Assembly: GCF_001262075.1 (NCBI RefSeq)
Contig: NZ_CP012073.1
Coordinates: 1,612,001 to 1,676,000, forward strand
Source of the DNA: Ottowia sp. oral taxon 894
GTDB taxonomy: Bacteria > Pseudomonadota > Gammaproteobacteria > Burkholderiales > Burkholderiaceae_C
Direction of reading: 5' to 3'
Length of the DNA: 64,000 nt
Part shown: piece after piece, positions 29,184 to 38,674 of the stretch
Position numbering within the stretch: the stretch's first letter is position 1
How the letters are laid out: each line of letters begins with the position of its first letter
The notes under the pieces: model-generated
The model's database searches: none
Seen by the model: the letters and a program-made list of their open reading frames with translations, nothing else
What the model was told of the DNA's origin: nothing
Position numbers and translations under genes: made by a program

Positions 29184-29572
29184 AGCTCAATCTGTGCGGC
29201 CTGGCGGAACAGGTTGTCAATTTGCTCTTGCGTAAGCCCTAGCTGCTCGGCGGCGCTGTTGAGAAACACGCTGCTGCGCTCCCAGTGCGGGCAGTCATGC
29301 AAGGCGAACTGGGCGAACGCCTTGTCGTCGCCCTCGGGCAGGGCCTGGACGTAGTCCTCTACTTTTGACAACAGACCGGCTTTGTAGAGCGCGGCTTTGC
29401 CCTGGGCGCGCGTCACTTTTTCGGGCACGGCAGGCGGCGCGGCCGGTTCCAGCGGCGCGGCGGCCAGCCGCCAGCGGCCCGGATAGGCTTGCTCGACAAA
29501 GGCCGGGCAGGCCACGATGCGGTTGATGACGGCCCCGCCGCCGTCCAGAATCTCGAAAACTTGGCCGGTCAT
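29180..29572 (-). CDS. tail-fibre-associated protein of unknown function
   Basis: The 130-residue protein has an N-terminal F-E-I-L-D-G-G-G-A-V-I-N-R-I-V and a helical C-terminal part. It directly follows the glycine-rich fibre gene with an ATGA overlap, the place where fibre assembly chaperones often lie. That role is inferred from position only. Confidence 0.65.
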   Translation of the reverse strand: MTGQVFEILDGGGAVINRIVACPAFVEQAYPGRWRLAAAPLEPAAPPAVPEKVTRAQGKAALYKAGLLSKVEDYVQALPEGDDKAFAQFALHDCPHWERSSVFLNSAAEQLGLTQEQIDNLFRQAAQIEL

Positions 29573-30462
29573 GGTTGCGCCTCCAACAGCTCGAAAGTGA
29601 CAAAGCCGGGGCCGCCCTCGCCAGAGCCGCTGCCGGAGCCGGAGCCATAGGATGGTGTGCGATATCCACCGCCACCCCCGCCTACACCGCCTCCGCTACC
29701 GGGGCGCCCAGTGTTGCCGCCGCCGCCGCCTCCGAAACCACCTCCCTGATCGCCGTAACCGCCCTGCCCGCTACGCGAGAGAATGCGACCGGTGTTATCA
29801 AAGTACGCCAGAGCGCCGGACACATCGACCAGCAGCCAGCAGTGACTGACGTCTATCGGCGGCAAGCCCCCAGCGGATGTAAAAGTGCCCATCAATGCTG
29901 ATGCGCCATTGACGCCAGCGCCAGATGCCGAGGATGATGCGTGGCTGGTGCTGCCGACCAGCAAAGCAGGCGAGGCCCCTCCCGTTGCTTGACCCGCAAC
30001 GACTGCATTACGTGCGGACTTGATAAACCAGTCCAGCCCCGTAGGGTCAGCGGCGTCAGGGTTGGTTGTGCCTGCCACGCCTTGGACGCCGCCTGGCCCG
30101 CCAGGGATCGAGATATTGACGCCCGGCCCCTGCACAGTGAGCGTGCCGCCCGCATTACCTGATTCATGGCTCGACTGCTTCGCGCCGCCTGCGGGGATGG
30201 TGACTGTAAATTGCTGCCCGCGCGAGACGCGGACGCGCTTGATGCCGACCGTCCCGGCGCTGCCGCCGGTAGCGCCTTGCGTGGCTACGTTCATGGCGCT
30301 GTAGGCCCCGCTTCCGCCCGCGCCCAGGCAACGGATCACCAGCCAGCCATCGGCCGGGCATGTCCACACCTGGCTGGCGGCGATGTAGCAGACGGTGCGG
30401 CGGGCGAATGTGGCGCGCGACAAGTCATCCAGCGCCGCAAAAACAGTTTGGGATGTGCTCAT
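29569..30462 (-). CDS. glycine-rich tail tip adhesin / receptor-binding protein
   Basis: The 297-residue protein is rich in glycine, with long G-rich runs near the C-terminus such as G-G-G-F-G-G-G-G-G-G-N and G-S-G-S-G-S-G-E-G-G. Polyglycine-rich domains with intervening loops are known from phage adhesins such as S16 gp38. It is likely the host receptor-binding protein. It lies downstream of another fibre gene. Confidence 0.72.
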   Translation of the reverse strand: MSTSQTVFAALDDLSRATFARRTVCYIAASQVWTCPADGWLVIRCLGAGGSGAYSAMNVATQGATGGSAGTVGIKRVRVSRGQQFTVTIPAGGAKQSSHESGNAGGTLTVQGPGVNISIPGGPGGVQGVAGTTNPDAADPTGLDWFIKSARNAVVAGQATGGASPALLVGSTSHASSSASGAGVNGASALMGTFTSAGGLPPIDVSHCWLLVDVSGALAYFDNTGRILSRSGQGGYGDQGGGFGGGGGGNTGRPGSGGGVGGGGGGYRTPSYGSGSGSGSGEGGPGFVTFELLEAQP

Positions 30463-31133
30463 GCCACCTCCGCAGTCATTTGAGTGATGGAGCCGCTGGC
30501 GGCGTCGCGCGTGTATCTTTCGGTGCGCGTTTTGCCGTCCCAGGCGGTGACGGTTTTGACAATCAAGCCGCGCGGGTCGCGCTCGAACGTGTCGGTCTGT
30601 GTCTTGCCATCCACCAGTGCCACGGTCTTGATCAGGCGGCCTTGCGCGTCACGCTCGAACGTGACGCTGGCTGGCCCGGCCAGCGGGTCGGCGGCGATGC
30701 GCGCGCCGATGCTGGCCCAGTGGGTAGCGTCCCGCTCCGGCGGCGTGCTGCTGCCGGAGTGCGCGGCGATGCAGCGGTAAAGAACGCCGGGGGTGGACAC
30801 ACCCCAAACCACGTCATTGACGCGCCACGATTGCCCCGACTCCCATGAGCGGGCGTTGCTGGCCGCGCCCGCGCTGGCGGCGTGCTGCGCGGCTTGTGCG
30901 GCAGATTGCGCGGCGGCCGTTCGCGCCTGGCCTGCCGCCAGCAGGTCAGACGCCATTTGTCCGGTGGCGAATGTTGCGTTGGCGTGCAGGTTTTGCGCCA
31001 GGGCATTGGCTTCGGATTGCAAGCCGGGCAGCGCGCCTAAAAACGCATCCGCGCGGGCGTCGAAATTGGCCGGATCGCTGCTGGACGGCGGCGTCGGCAG
31101 CGGCGAAATGGCCGAGGGGGTTACAAGGGGCAT
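30459..31133 (-). CDS. tail fibre protein with YD-like repeats
   Basis: The 224-residue protein has an alanine-rich coiled N-terminal half and a carbohydrate-binding-like W-R-V-N-D-V-V-W-G-V segment. The C-terminal half holds three repeats of the pattern F-E-R-D-x-x-G-x-x-x-K-T-V (F-E-R-D-A-Q-G-R-L-I-K-T-V, F-E-R-D-P-R-G-L-I-V-K-T-V, and Y-T-R-D). It is probably a structural fibre component. Confidence 0.72.
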   Translation of the reverse strand: MPLVTPSAISPLPTPPSSSDPANFDARADAFLGALPGLQSEANALAQNLHANATFATGQMASDLLAAGQARTAAAQSAAQAAQHAASAGAASNARSWESGQSWRVNDVVWGVSTPGVLYRCIAAHSGSSTPPERDATHWASIGARIAADPLAGPASVTFERDAQGRLIKTVALVDGKTQTDTFERDPRGLIVKTVTAWDGKTRTERYTRDAASGSITQMTAEVA

Positions 31134-31144
31134 GCATCCTCTCC

Positions 31145-32071
31145 TTAAAAATCTTCAATCTCAAGCGTTTGCAAAATGTTTCGCGGGTAGGCCAGGTCAA
31201 TCTGCCAGCGGCGGGCAAAGCCCAGGCTCAAAACCGGCTCGAAATACGGGTGTTCTTTCTGGTCATCCAGACCGCTCCAAATCACCACCTTGCCCAGCAA
31301 GCGGGGGCGCAAGGCGTAGATCAGCGGCGTCAGCTCGGCTGGCCCTACCAAGCGGATATCGACGCGCGGCACATTGCGGCGCGGCAGCAAAATGGTGGTG
31401 CCGTCGGCCTGCCTGTCCATGCGGGAAAAGTTCAGGGCGTCGCTTTGGGCGTTGTATTGGGCTGCGCCGATGTAATAGCTTTTACCTATCACTAGCGCGG
31501 CCAAGCCGTAAGGCCCGGCCCCGCCGGAGACCGTGACTTCCAGCGTTGCGCCTGGCACGGGCGGCAGGTCAAAGCGGAGTAGGGACTCCACCTGCGCGGC
31601 GTCAAAGCCCCCGAAAAAGTAGTCGCTCCACCGCATCGAGATGCGGCGCACCATGCTGGTTTCGTGCCGGTAGACCTCTGCGCCCGCGCTGTCCCGCATC
31701 ACGATCAGCACGCTGCGCCCGCGCACGCCGAACAGGCCCACGGTATCAATGCGACCAGGCACTTTGATGCGGACGCGGATGGGGTCGCTCGATGTGCTGG
31801 GCGTGTTGCGGTCCAGCGCAAACATGTTCCAGCGCGCCGTCGGCCCCATGTCTTTCCAGAGGTCGGCGGCGCTTTCCGGCGTGGCGGCGGCGCGGCCCTG
31901 AACATCCTTGACGCACTCGTAGATGCGGTGCGTCTGCGTGCGCGTGACGCGCTGGCCCACGCGGTAGGCCGTGCCGCTTGTCCAGATGGCAGGCTCGCCC
32001 GGCGCTGGCTCGGCGATGCTGGAGTGCGCCAGCATCGCTTCGGTGATGTGCAGCGGCTCGGTGACTTTCAC
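31145..32071 (-). CDS. phage tail tip / fibre protein
   Basis: The 308-residue protein lies directly after the tape measure gene. It contains W-T-S-G-T-A-Y-R-V-G-Q-R-V-T-R-T, which resembles a chitin/carbohydrate-binding module, then a beta-rich body with several aromatic residues. It takes the place of the tail tip genes of lambda. It is likely a distal tail or host-contact protein, but no specific family is certain. Confidence 0.68.
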   Translation of the reverse strand: MKVTEPLHITEAMLAHSSIAEPAPGEPAIWTSGTAYRVGQRVTRTQTHRIYECVKDVQGRAAATPESAADLWKDMGPTARWNMFALDRNTPSTSSDPIRVRIKVPGRIDTVGLFGVRGRSVLIVMRDSAGAEVYRHETSMVRRISMRWSDYFFGGFDAAQVESLLRFDLPPVPGATLEVTVSGGAGPYGLAALVIGKSYYIGAAQYNAQSDALNFSRMDRQADGTTILLPRRNVPRVDIRLVGPAELTPLIYALRPRLLGKVVIWSGLDDQKEHPYFEPVLSLGFARRWQIDLAYPRNILQTLEIEDF

Positions 32072-35000
32072 GGCGCGACCTCCATCATGGCAAACGCGCC
32101 GCCGCCCGTCTCGGATGTGACGTTGCGCAAGGTGTCGGCGCTGCGCTGCGAGGCGTCGGCGATGCGTTCCAGCAGGGCGCGCAGGGCGGCGACGTCCTGC
32201 CGCAAGGCGGCCACTTCGGCGCTGCTGCCGCTGCCGCCAGCCAGCATGCCGCGCGTGTCGGCGCTGTTGTAGATGCGGGCGGGCTGGGCGAAATGCACCA
32301 GCTCCGGCCCCTCTTCGCCCACCAGGGCAAGGCCGCCTCGATGCCAGCCGCCAGCGGCGAACTGGGGGATGCGGATGCCGCGCTCAAGCGCCCGGTAGCG
32401 GAACAAGTCCAGCTCGGCGCGGTTGAGGCGGCCCACGCTGCCGTCGGCGTAATGCCGCTCGCCCGAGCGGAAATCGATGTATGTGCCGCCACCGACATCC
32501 AGACGGCCCGTGTTTGCGTCGTAGGAGAGCGTGTGCGCGGGCGTGGCCGGGCCGGGGCCGAAGCCCGATCCGCTGCCGCCTGCGCTGCCGGACTGGCCCG
32601 TGGCGCTGCCGTTTGCGGCCTGCTGCGCCGCGCGCTCGGCTTGCATTTTTTGGCGGAGCCAGTCCAGCGCTTGGTCGATCGAGCGCAGGGCCTCGCCCTG
32701 CCCGCGCATGGCCGCAATCTGCTCGCGCCAGTACTCTTTTTGCTGGGTGAGCAGGTCGATTTGCGTCTTGAGATGTGCCACCTGCTGCTCGGCCAGCGTG
32801 AGTTGCCCGCCCGCTTTGTCGCCGATCTCCTGCAAGCGCCCGGCCATGACGAGCTGGTCGCGCTCGTATTCGGCCACGGTTGCATAGTTGTCCATCGTCA
32901 GGCCGCCGCGTGCGGCCTCGATGGCGCGGCTCAACTCGGTGGCATCGGGCAACACACCCGCGCGGGCAGACGTCAGGGCGTTGCGGATGAAGGCTTGCCC
33001 TTGGGCCGCCAGCATGGCGTTGCCCGCGCCCGTTTGGCCGTAGAGCTGGCGCGCTGCCGCATGCGCCGTCTGCATGACGGAGCGCGCTTCGCTGGCGAGG
33101 TCTTGCGCCGCTTGCAGGGCGGTTTGCAGGCTGCCGATTTGCCGGTCAATGGCTTTTTCGAGCGCGGACAAGGCGGCATCCGTGGCTTTTTCCGCGGCGT
33201 CGAGCGCCTCTTTCAGCGCTTCGGCGCGGCGGCGCTCGGCTTGCGTGGCATCCTCTGCGGCTTCGGTGACTTCTGCCACCGCGCCTTGCAATCGCATGAG
33301 CGCGGCGAAGGCCCGGCGGCCAGCATCTGTGGTCAGATCAAGGCCGTCTACCAGCGCGCGAAACTGCGCGCGGGCGTTGGCAGATTGCAAGTCCGGCGCT
33401 TTCAGGCCCAGGTCCTGGATCTGTTGCGTGATGGCGCGGCGGGCATTCTCTTTTCGCTCGGTCTCGCTGTAAAAGTTTTGGTAGTAGCTACCGACGGCCT
33501 GGCTGAAGGCGTTGCGGCCTTCTTGGCCTTGGCCGAACAGTTCGACCAGGCGGCTTGCCATGTCCCCGCTGCGCACGCTGGCTTCAAACAGGGTGCGGCC
33601 CAGCAGGGCAAAGGCACTGTTCACGGTGGCGAGGCTGGCGGCCATGCGCTCAAGCGTTTGCACGGCGGTCTCGCCGTCGCGCCGGAAGTAGCTGCGTGTT
33701 TGCAGCTGGACGGCGGCATCCTGCGCTTTGACGGTGAAGTTTTCCACCAGGCCGCGCGCCAGGCGCTCCATCTGCTGCCCCTCGGCTTCGCGCAAGAGCG
33801 ACTCGGCCAGTGCTTCTTGCGCCGCGCCCAAGGCTTCGGTGTAGCGCTGCTGGATTTCTTCCGGTTTCAGCCCCTGCAAGCTCAGCCGCAGGGTGTGTGT
33901 GACGCTGTTGAGCTTGTCCGTGGGGATATTCAGCGCTTCGGCGTAGGCGCGCAGTTGATCGCGCACGGCCTGATATGGCTTTGCCAGCGTCTGGCGCGTC
34001 TCTTCATCCAGTGTTTCGTAGCGGGTTTTGTTCGAGCGGAACCAGCCGCCTTTGTAGTATTTCCACGCCCGCCCGGAAAAGCCCTCTTCGCCGCCAAACG
34101 TGCCCTCGATGCCGTAATCCTTAAGCTTGCGGCCAAACAGGCGATTGACCACGCCGCCCAGCGCGCCGCCTACCAGCGCGCCGATGGCAGTGCCGACGCC
34201 GGGGATGATGGAGCCAATGGCCGCGCCTGCTGCCGTGCCGGTATTGACGGCGCTGTTGCCGCTGCGGCCCCAGGCGGAGTAGCCGCCGCTCAGGGCCTGA
34301 CCGACGGCGCGCCCGCCAAAGATGCCGCCGAGGGCGGACATGGCGGCTCCGGCTCCGGATGCGAAGGCGCTGCCGTATTGGCCGTTGGCCCACAGGGCGG
34401 CCAAGTTGTCCGAAAACGCGCCCCAGCCTTGTTGCAGAAGAGTCGCGCCGTTGGCGAACATCTGTCCGTAGCTGCCCAGCATGCCCAGGTTGTTCATGCC
34501 GCCGAAGCCGCCGAAATTGAAGCCGCCCATGTTGCCCAGCCCGCTGCCTGCGCCACCTTGGGCCGCGCCTGACGGGCCGCTCATCAGCATGGAGAGCATG
34601 CCGCCAGACCACGCGACGATGGGCCGGATGAGGGGCTGCAACACCAGCGTGCGGAACATGTTTTTGAGGGCGTCGCGAAAATTTTTGGCGAAGCCTTTGC
34701 CGTCCTCGAAGCCGCGAAACAGGGCGTCAGTGAGGGACTTGTTGATGTCGTCCGTGGTGCGCTGCCACTCGTCCTGCATCTGTTTTTTCGCTTCTTGCAG
34801 GTCGGTGGCGGCGCGCTTGCGCTTGATGGCTTCGCCGATGGCGGCGGCGTATTGCTGCCACGCGACCGTGCCGCGCTCGATGCCCTGGCGCTCGAGTTCG
34901 CGCATGAGGGTGGCTTTTTCGCGCTCGGCGGCATTCAGTCCGATCAAGCGGGTTTCAAACTCGAGATTCGCCAGGATTTCCTGGGCGCTTTTGATCTGGT

Positions 35001-36822
35001 TTTCGACGGTTTTTTCGTGCTCTTCGCGCGCTTTTTTGAGCTTGTCTTCTTCTTCTTTCAGCTCGCGGGCGGCATCTTGCGCGTACTTTTGCTCGCTGAT
35101 CAGGGTGGTGACAGCGGCGCGGTAATCGTCAAGGCTGATGCGGCCTTGGGTGTAGAGCGAGTAGAGCTTTTGCAGGTCGGCGTAGTAGCTGGGATCGACG
35201 CCTGCTTGCTTGGCTTGCAGGCGGTTGAACAGCTCCATGGCCTCATCCTTGGCTTTTTTGAGGCCCTTGGCCCCTTTTTCGCCCGCCTTGGCCAGGCTGG
35301 TTCCGGCGGCCTGGGCGGACTTGGAGAGGTCATCGACGGCGTTTTTGGCTTTGACGGCGGCGATGTAGGCGTCGGCCTTTTCGCTCCAATCCGTGCGGAT
35401 GTTGCTGGCCATGCCCCGGCTGAAGGCATCGCCGACGTCGGACAGGGACGTGGCCCCCTCGGTGCTCATGCGGCCAAATTGGCTGGCGCGGATCTTGCCG
35501 GGCAGAAACGGGAGCTTGTTGTATTTGTCGGCAATGACGTTGAGGGTGTTTTCGGCCATCGCGGCAATGCCGTTGAAAGCCTGCGCAAAAGCGTTGCGCA
35601 CGATCTGACCGACGGCAACGAAAGACGCCGCAATGCCATCGCAAACCCCCAGGGTCAGGCTGGCGACCATGTCCAGCACGTCGGCGATGCCGCGCAAGGC
35701 GCGCTCCCAGAAACCGACGGTGCTGGTGGCGGCCTTGCCTTGTTCGCTGGCGCTGGTAGATGCGGCTTCGGACACAGCGGCAGCCGCGTCTTGCGCCTTG
35801 CCGGTGATCATGTCGAAGGCGACGGCGAACATGTTGCCCAGGCGCATGGCATCTTCGCCTGTGCCATCGAATTCGTCTTTGAACGCCATGTAAGCGGCCG
35901 TGAGGCCGACCACGGCGGCGGTGGCCACGCCGAAAGCCCCCATGGAGAGCGCGAATTTCAGCATCGCGCCAGCGGCGGCAACGGCGGCGCTGGCGATAGC
36001 CCCCAAGTTGGTGATGAGCAGCGCGGCACCAACGGCCATGCTGCCGGTGACAAGCGCCGCGCCGATATCGTCGATGTTGTCCGCCAGCCAGGTGAGCGCC
36101 TTGTCTGCGGTAGAGACTGCGCCAGAGATGGCTGCGCCCAGGCCGCTTTGGCTGACCCGGAGCAGCAGGTTGTCCCAGGCATCCCCCAGGCTGCCGATGG
36201 CTCCATCGAGCGTTTTGGTGCGCTCCAGCATGGCCCCGGCGAAATTGACCTCGCCGATCTGGCGCAAGTAGCGGGTGATGTCGGCGGCGTTTTTGCCGAC
36301 GGTGGTGGTGATGCCCTGAAACGTAAACGCGACTTTGTCGCCTTGTTTGCTGGCGGTGATGCCAAACTCTTTCAGGCGCTCAAACTGTCCGGTGGCGGCA
36401 TCCGCGACGGCCTCGATCATTTGATTGAGGTCTTTGCCCATGGCCGAGGCGGTGTTGCCGTAGCTGGTGAGGGCCTCGCGGCTGGGGTCTAGCCCCAGCG
36501 ATTTCATTTTGACGAATGCCTGTGTGGCCTGGGCCAGGCCGAAGGGGGTTTCCTTGGCGAATTTTTTGATCCACTCCATTTCCCGCGCAGCGGCCTGGCT
36601 GGAGCCGGTGACGGTGATCAGCGAGCTGTTGAGTACGTCAAATTCGCGCTGCACCTCAACGATCTTGGCTGTAAATGCGGCCACACTGAGGCCGCCCGCG
36701 AAGGCGACCATGGCGCTTTTGGCGGATGCAAAACCGCGCTCGACGGTTTTGAGGTCGCGCACGACGGCCTGACTGCCCTCGAGGGAGAGGCGGATGCGGG
36801 CGGGGATGTCGGCAAGGGCCAT
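32068..36822 (-). CDS. tape measure protein
   Basis: The 1,584-residue protein sets tail length. The N-terminal tape measure domain (about 1-250) includes F-A-K-E-T-P-F-G-L-A-Q-A-T-Q-A-F. It is followed by a hydrophobic region, long coiled-coil stretches rich in Ala, Glu, Arg and Gln, and a Gly-rich membrane-like segment near residues 760-930. It is by far the largest gene of the prophage. It overlaps the next tail gene by 4 bp. Confidence 0.93.
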   Translation of the reverse strand: MALADIPARIRLSLEGSQAVVRDLKTVERGFASAKSAMVAFAGGLSVAAFTAKIVEVQREFDVLNSSLITVTGSSQAAAREMEWIKKFAKETPFGLAQATQAFVKMKSLGLDPSREALTSYGNTASAMGKDLNQMIEAVADAATGQFERLKEFGITASKQGDKVAFTFQGITTTVGKNAADITRYLRQIGEVNFAGAMLERTKTLDGAIGSLGDAWDNLLLRVSQSGLGAAISGAVSTADKALTWLADNIDDIGAALVTGSMAVGAALLITNLGAIASAAVAAAGAMLKFALSMGAFGVATAAVVGLTAAYMAFKDEFDGTGEDAMRLGNMFAVAFDMITGKAQDAAAAVSEAASTSASEQGKAATSTVGFWERALRGIADVLDMVASLTLGVCDGIAASFVAVGQIVRNAFAQAFNGIAAMAENTLNVIADKYNKLPFLPGKIRASQFGRMSTEGATSLSDVGDAFSRGMASNIRTDWSEKADAYIAAVKAKNAVDDLSKSAQAAGTSLAKAGEKGAKGLKKAKDEAMELFNRLQAKQAGVDPSYYADLQKLYSLYTQGRISLDDYRAAVTTLISEQKYAQDAARELKEEEDKLKKAREEHEKTVENQIKSAQEILANLEFETRLIGLNAAEREKATLMRELERQGIERGTVAWQQYAAAIGEAIKRKRAATDLQEAKKQMQDEWQRTTDDINKSLTDALFRGFEDGKGFAKNFRDALKNMFRTLVLQPLIRPIVAWSGGMLSMLMSGPSGAAQGGAGSGLGNMGGFNFGGFGGMNNLGMLGSYGQMFANGATLLQQGWGAFSDNLAALWANGQYGSAFASGAGAAMSALGGIFGGRAVGQALSGGYSAWGRSGNSAVNTGTAAGAAIGSIIPGVGTAIGALVGGALGGVVNRLFGRKLKDYGIEGTFGGEEGFSGRAWKYYKGGWFRSNKTRYETLDEETRQTLAKPYQAVRDQLRAYAEALNIPTDKLNSVTHTLRLSLQGLKPEEIQQRYTEALGAAQEALAESLLREAEGQQMERLARGLVENFTVKAQDAAVQLQTRSYFRRDGETAVQTLERMAASLATVNSAFALLGRTLFEASVRSGDMASRLVELFGQGQEGRNAFSQAVGSYYQNFYSETERKENARRAITQQIQDLGLKAPDLQSANARAQFRALVDGLDLTTDAGRRAFAALMRLQGAVAEVTEAAEDATQAERRRAEALKEALDAAEKATDAALSALEKAIDRQIGSLQTALQAAQDLASEARSVMQTAHAAARQLYGQTGAGNAMLAAQGQAFIRNALTSARAGVLPDATELSRAIEAARGGLTMDNYATVAEYERDQLVMAGRLQEIGDKAGGQLTLAEQQVAHLKTQIDLLTQQKEYWREQIAAMRGQGEALRSIDQALDWLRQKMQAERAAQQAANGSATGQSGSAGGSGSGFGPGPATPAHTLSYDANTGRLDVGGGTYIDFRSGERHYADGSVGRLNRAELDLFRYRALERGIRIPQFAAGGWHRGGLALVGEEGPELVHFAQPARIYNSADTRGMLAGGSGSSAEVAALRQDVAALRALLERIADASQRSADTLRNVTSETGGGAFAMMEVAP

Positions 36823-36830
36823 GATAGGAG

Positions 36831-36922
36831 GTCAATCTTGTTTTTTGCGGGCCTTTCTAATTCCCTCGAATTCGAGGGAATTAAAGCCATGATGGGAAGT
36901 CAATCTTGTTTTTTGCGGGCCT
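36831..36922. repeat. short duplication and perfect 26-bp palindrome between chaperone and tape measure genes
   Basis: The block GTCAATCTTGTTTTTTGCGG occurs at 36,831 and again at 36,898. It covers the end of the frameshifted chaperone gene, so codons for A-R-K-K-Q-D and the stop are present twice. Between the copies lies a perfect 26-bp palindrome (36,858-36,883), centre CGAATTCG and arms TAATTCCCT/AGGGAATTA. In mRNA it would form a strong hairpin just before the tape measure start. Confidence 0.9.
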
Positions 36923-37308
36923 GCCTGGCCCAGATATCGAGCGCGGCGGTCTCGCAGGCTTGCAGGTCGCCCATGAGGCGAGGCCAGTTGTTGCGCGGGA
37001 TGCCGCTGGCTTGCAGCCAAGCCAGCACGCCTGCGTAGTCCAGCCCGGTTTGCATGGCTCCGGCCATTCCCAGGGGGGCGAAACGCCACTGGGTTTGCAC
37101 GGACTGCCAGACGCGCCAGGCGTCCACGTTGTCGGGCCAGAGGACGGCGCGGGGCGCGGGAGCGTCTGCCGGGGCGTCGCCCTCGATGCGGATGCCAAAG
37201 GCGGCGGCGGCGTCGGACAGGCCGTCTTGTTCAGGCTCGTCGGCGGGCGCTGTGGGGCTGGTGAGCTGGCCCGCTGCCCAAAGGCGGGTCAGCTCTGCGA
37301 GTTTTTTC
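36900..37308 (-). CDS. frameshift extension of the tail assembly chaperone (gpT-like, DUF1799)
   Basis: This reading frame has no good start of its own and is opened by a -1 shift at A AAA AAC (37,301-37,307). It then reads L-A-E-L-T-R-L-W-A-A-G-Q and ends at 36,900. The middle (L-W-P-D-N-V-D-A-W ... L-D-Y-A-G-V-L-A-W-L) matches the DUF1799 pattern of T-type chaperone extensions. The G-T fusion product is needed in small amounts to thread the tape measure in lambda. Confidence 0.85.
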
Positions 37309-37678
37309 GGCGGCCAGCGTCGCCGTCGCTGGCGAAGAGGGCTTTTTGGTAAGCGATAAAAATGATCATCTCCGCGCCGACGACGCTCAGCAAAATGTCG
37401 AAGGCTTCGGGACTGAAGGGGGCCTGGATGCCTTTGTCATCGACCACCAGGCGCTGGTCGCGCCAGTCGGTGATGTGTTCGCGCAGAAAGTCTGCCGTGG
37501 TGAGGCTGGGGTTGTCGGCATTGGGGCCAAAGAAACGGTTCCATTCGGGCACGCTCAGGCGGCGGCCCGTCAGGCGCATGTTGAAGGTTTTGGTGACGCG
37601 GCCGCTTTTGATTTCGAGCGTGACGGGGAAATCGACGGTGTTGTCAATGGCGAGCTGGTATTTGGCTTGGTCGGTCAT
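37289..37678 (-). CDS. tail assembly chaperone (gpG-like)
   Basis: The 129-residue protein has an N-terminal beta-rich part (A-I-D-N-T-V-D-F-P-V-T-L-E-I-K) and D-I-L-L-S-V-V-G-A-E near the C-terminus. It lies between tail tube and tape measure genes. Its last codons contain the slippery heptamer A AAA AAC in the correct frame, 10 bases before its stop. Confidence 0.88.
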   Translation of the reverse strand: MTDQAKYQLAIDNTVDFPVTLEIKSGRVTKTFNMRLTGRRLSVPEWNRFFGPNADNPSLTTADFLREHITDWRDQRLVVDDKGIQAPFSPEAFDILLSVVGAEMIIFIAYQKALFASDGDAGRRKNSQS

Positions 37679-37710
37679 ATCAGGGCTTGCAGAAAGGGTT
37701 GAAGAGGGGC

Positions 37711-38664
37711 TTACAGGCAAACGATGCGAAGTTCGTCGTCGCCATTGACGGGTTCGGCGTTGAAGTCGCACGCCAGGAGCAGTTGGCCGTTGGAGTCTTC
37801 GTATTTGGGATTCAGCCGCACGGCGCGGGCGATGTGGAGCAGGACTTTTTCGCCCGCTTGCGTGCCGTGCAGCAGGCTGATGCTGGTGGGAGTGTTTTGG
37901 TTGATTTCGGCGCGCATGGCAACCTCCTTGTCCGCTGGCAGGGCCAGGGCAAAACTGCCCGCAGGCTTGCGGTCGGTGATGTCGATGCTGTTGCACCCCA
38001 GCAGAGCCAAGTACTTGGCGTCGTTTGCCATGTTGAGCGTCAGGCCCTTGCTGCAAAAGCTGTCGCCGCCGGTGATGGCCCCGGTGGCGTAGGTGCCGCC
38101 GAAAGTGAGCTTGCCGCTGTTGTGCGTGTTGACGATGTGCGGCATCTTCCACGCGGTGTAGTTGGGCGTGGGGGCGGCGGCGGCCTGGCTGCCGCCGTCA
38201 AAGCCGACGAAGCTGAATTTGAGCGTGGGGCGCTCGCCTTCGGTCATGTCGAAGGTGACGGTGCCCATGCAGCCGAGGGCGGTGTGAATGACGCCGTCGG
38301 CGCTGTACTTGATGGTGAGGCTTTTCAGCGCGTCGGAGACGGGGGTGTATTCGACCATCTGGCCCGGCGTGGCGGTCTCTGCAAATGCGCAGGCCAGCAG
38401 CAACCGGCCCCAGGCGGGGGCGTCGCCCGCCGTGCCGCTGCCAGCCAGCTCGACGCTGAAGTCGATTTTGAGATGACGGGTGCCGACGAGGGTGCCGCCG
38501 TGGCCCATGGTGGGGCGGATGAGGTTGCGGTCTTTGTTGTCGTATTCGACGCTGAATGTAGCGTCGCTGATGAGCAGGGCGTCAGCAGCGGCGGGGGCGG
38601 CGTCGGTGCCCTGGGTGGTTTCGAGTTTGGCGAGGATGAGGGTCTTTTTGATCTTGCGGGCCAT
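37711..38664 (-). CDS. major tail tube protein
   Basis: The 317-residue protein has the start K-T-L-I-L-A-K-L-E-T-T-Q-G-T-D-A, a pattern I know from tail tube proteins of the lambda gpV type. The body is beta-rich with A-I-T-G-G-D-S-F-C-S-K-G. Its position upstream of the chaperone pair agrees. Confidence 0.85.
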   Translation of the reverse strand: MARKIKKTLILAKLETTQGTDAAPAAADALLISDATFSVEYDNKDRNLIRPTMGHGGTLVGTRHLKIDFSVELAGSGTAGDAPAWGRLLLACAFAETATPGQMVEYTPVSDALKSLTIKYSADGVIHTALGCMGTVTFDMTEGERPTLKFSFVGFDGGSQAAAAPTPNYTAWKMPHIVNTHNSGKLTFGGTYATGAITGGDSFCSKGLTLNMANDAKYLALLGCNSIDITDRKPAGSFALALPADKEVAMRAEINQNTPTSISLLHGTQAGEKVLLHIARAVRLNPKYEDSNGQLLLACDFNAEPVNGDDELRIVCL

Positions 38665-38674
38665 GATGCGTCCT

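Noticed and set aside
32293-34572. Plus-strand open frame of 759 codons across the tape measure gene
   Set aside because: Antisense shadow of a GC-rich coding region without start context or domain.
36858-36883. Palindrome as a rho-independent terminator before the tape measure gene
   Set aside because: The arms are followed by no T run on the minus strand and termination would cut off the tape measure gene.
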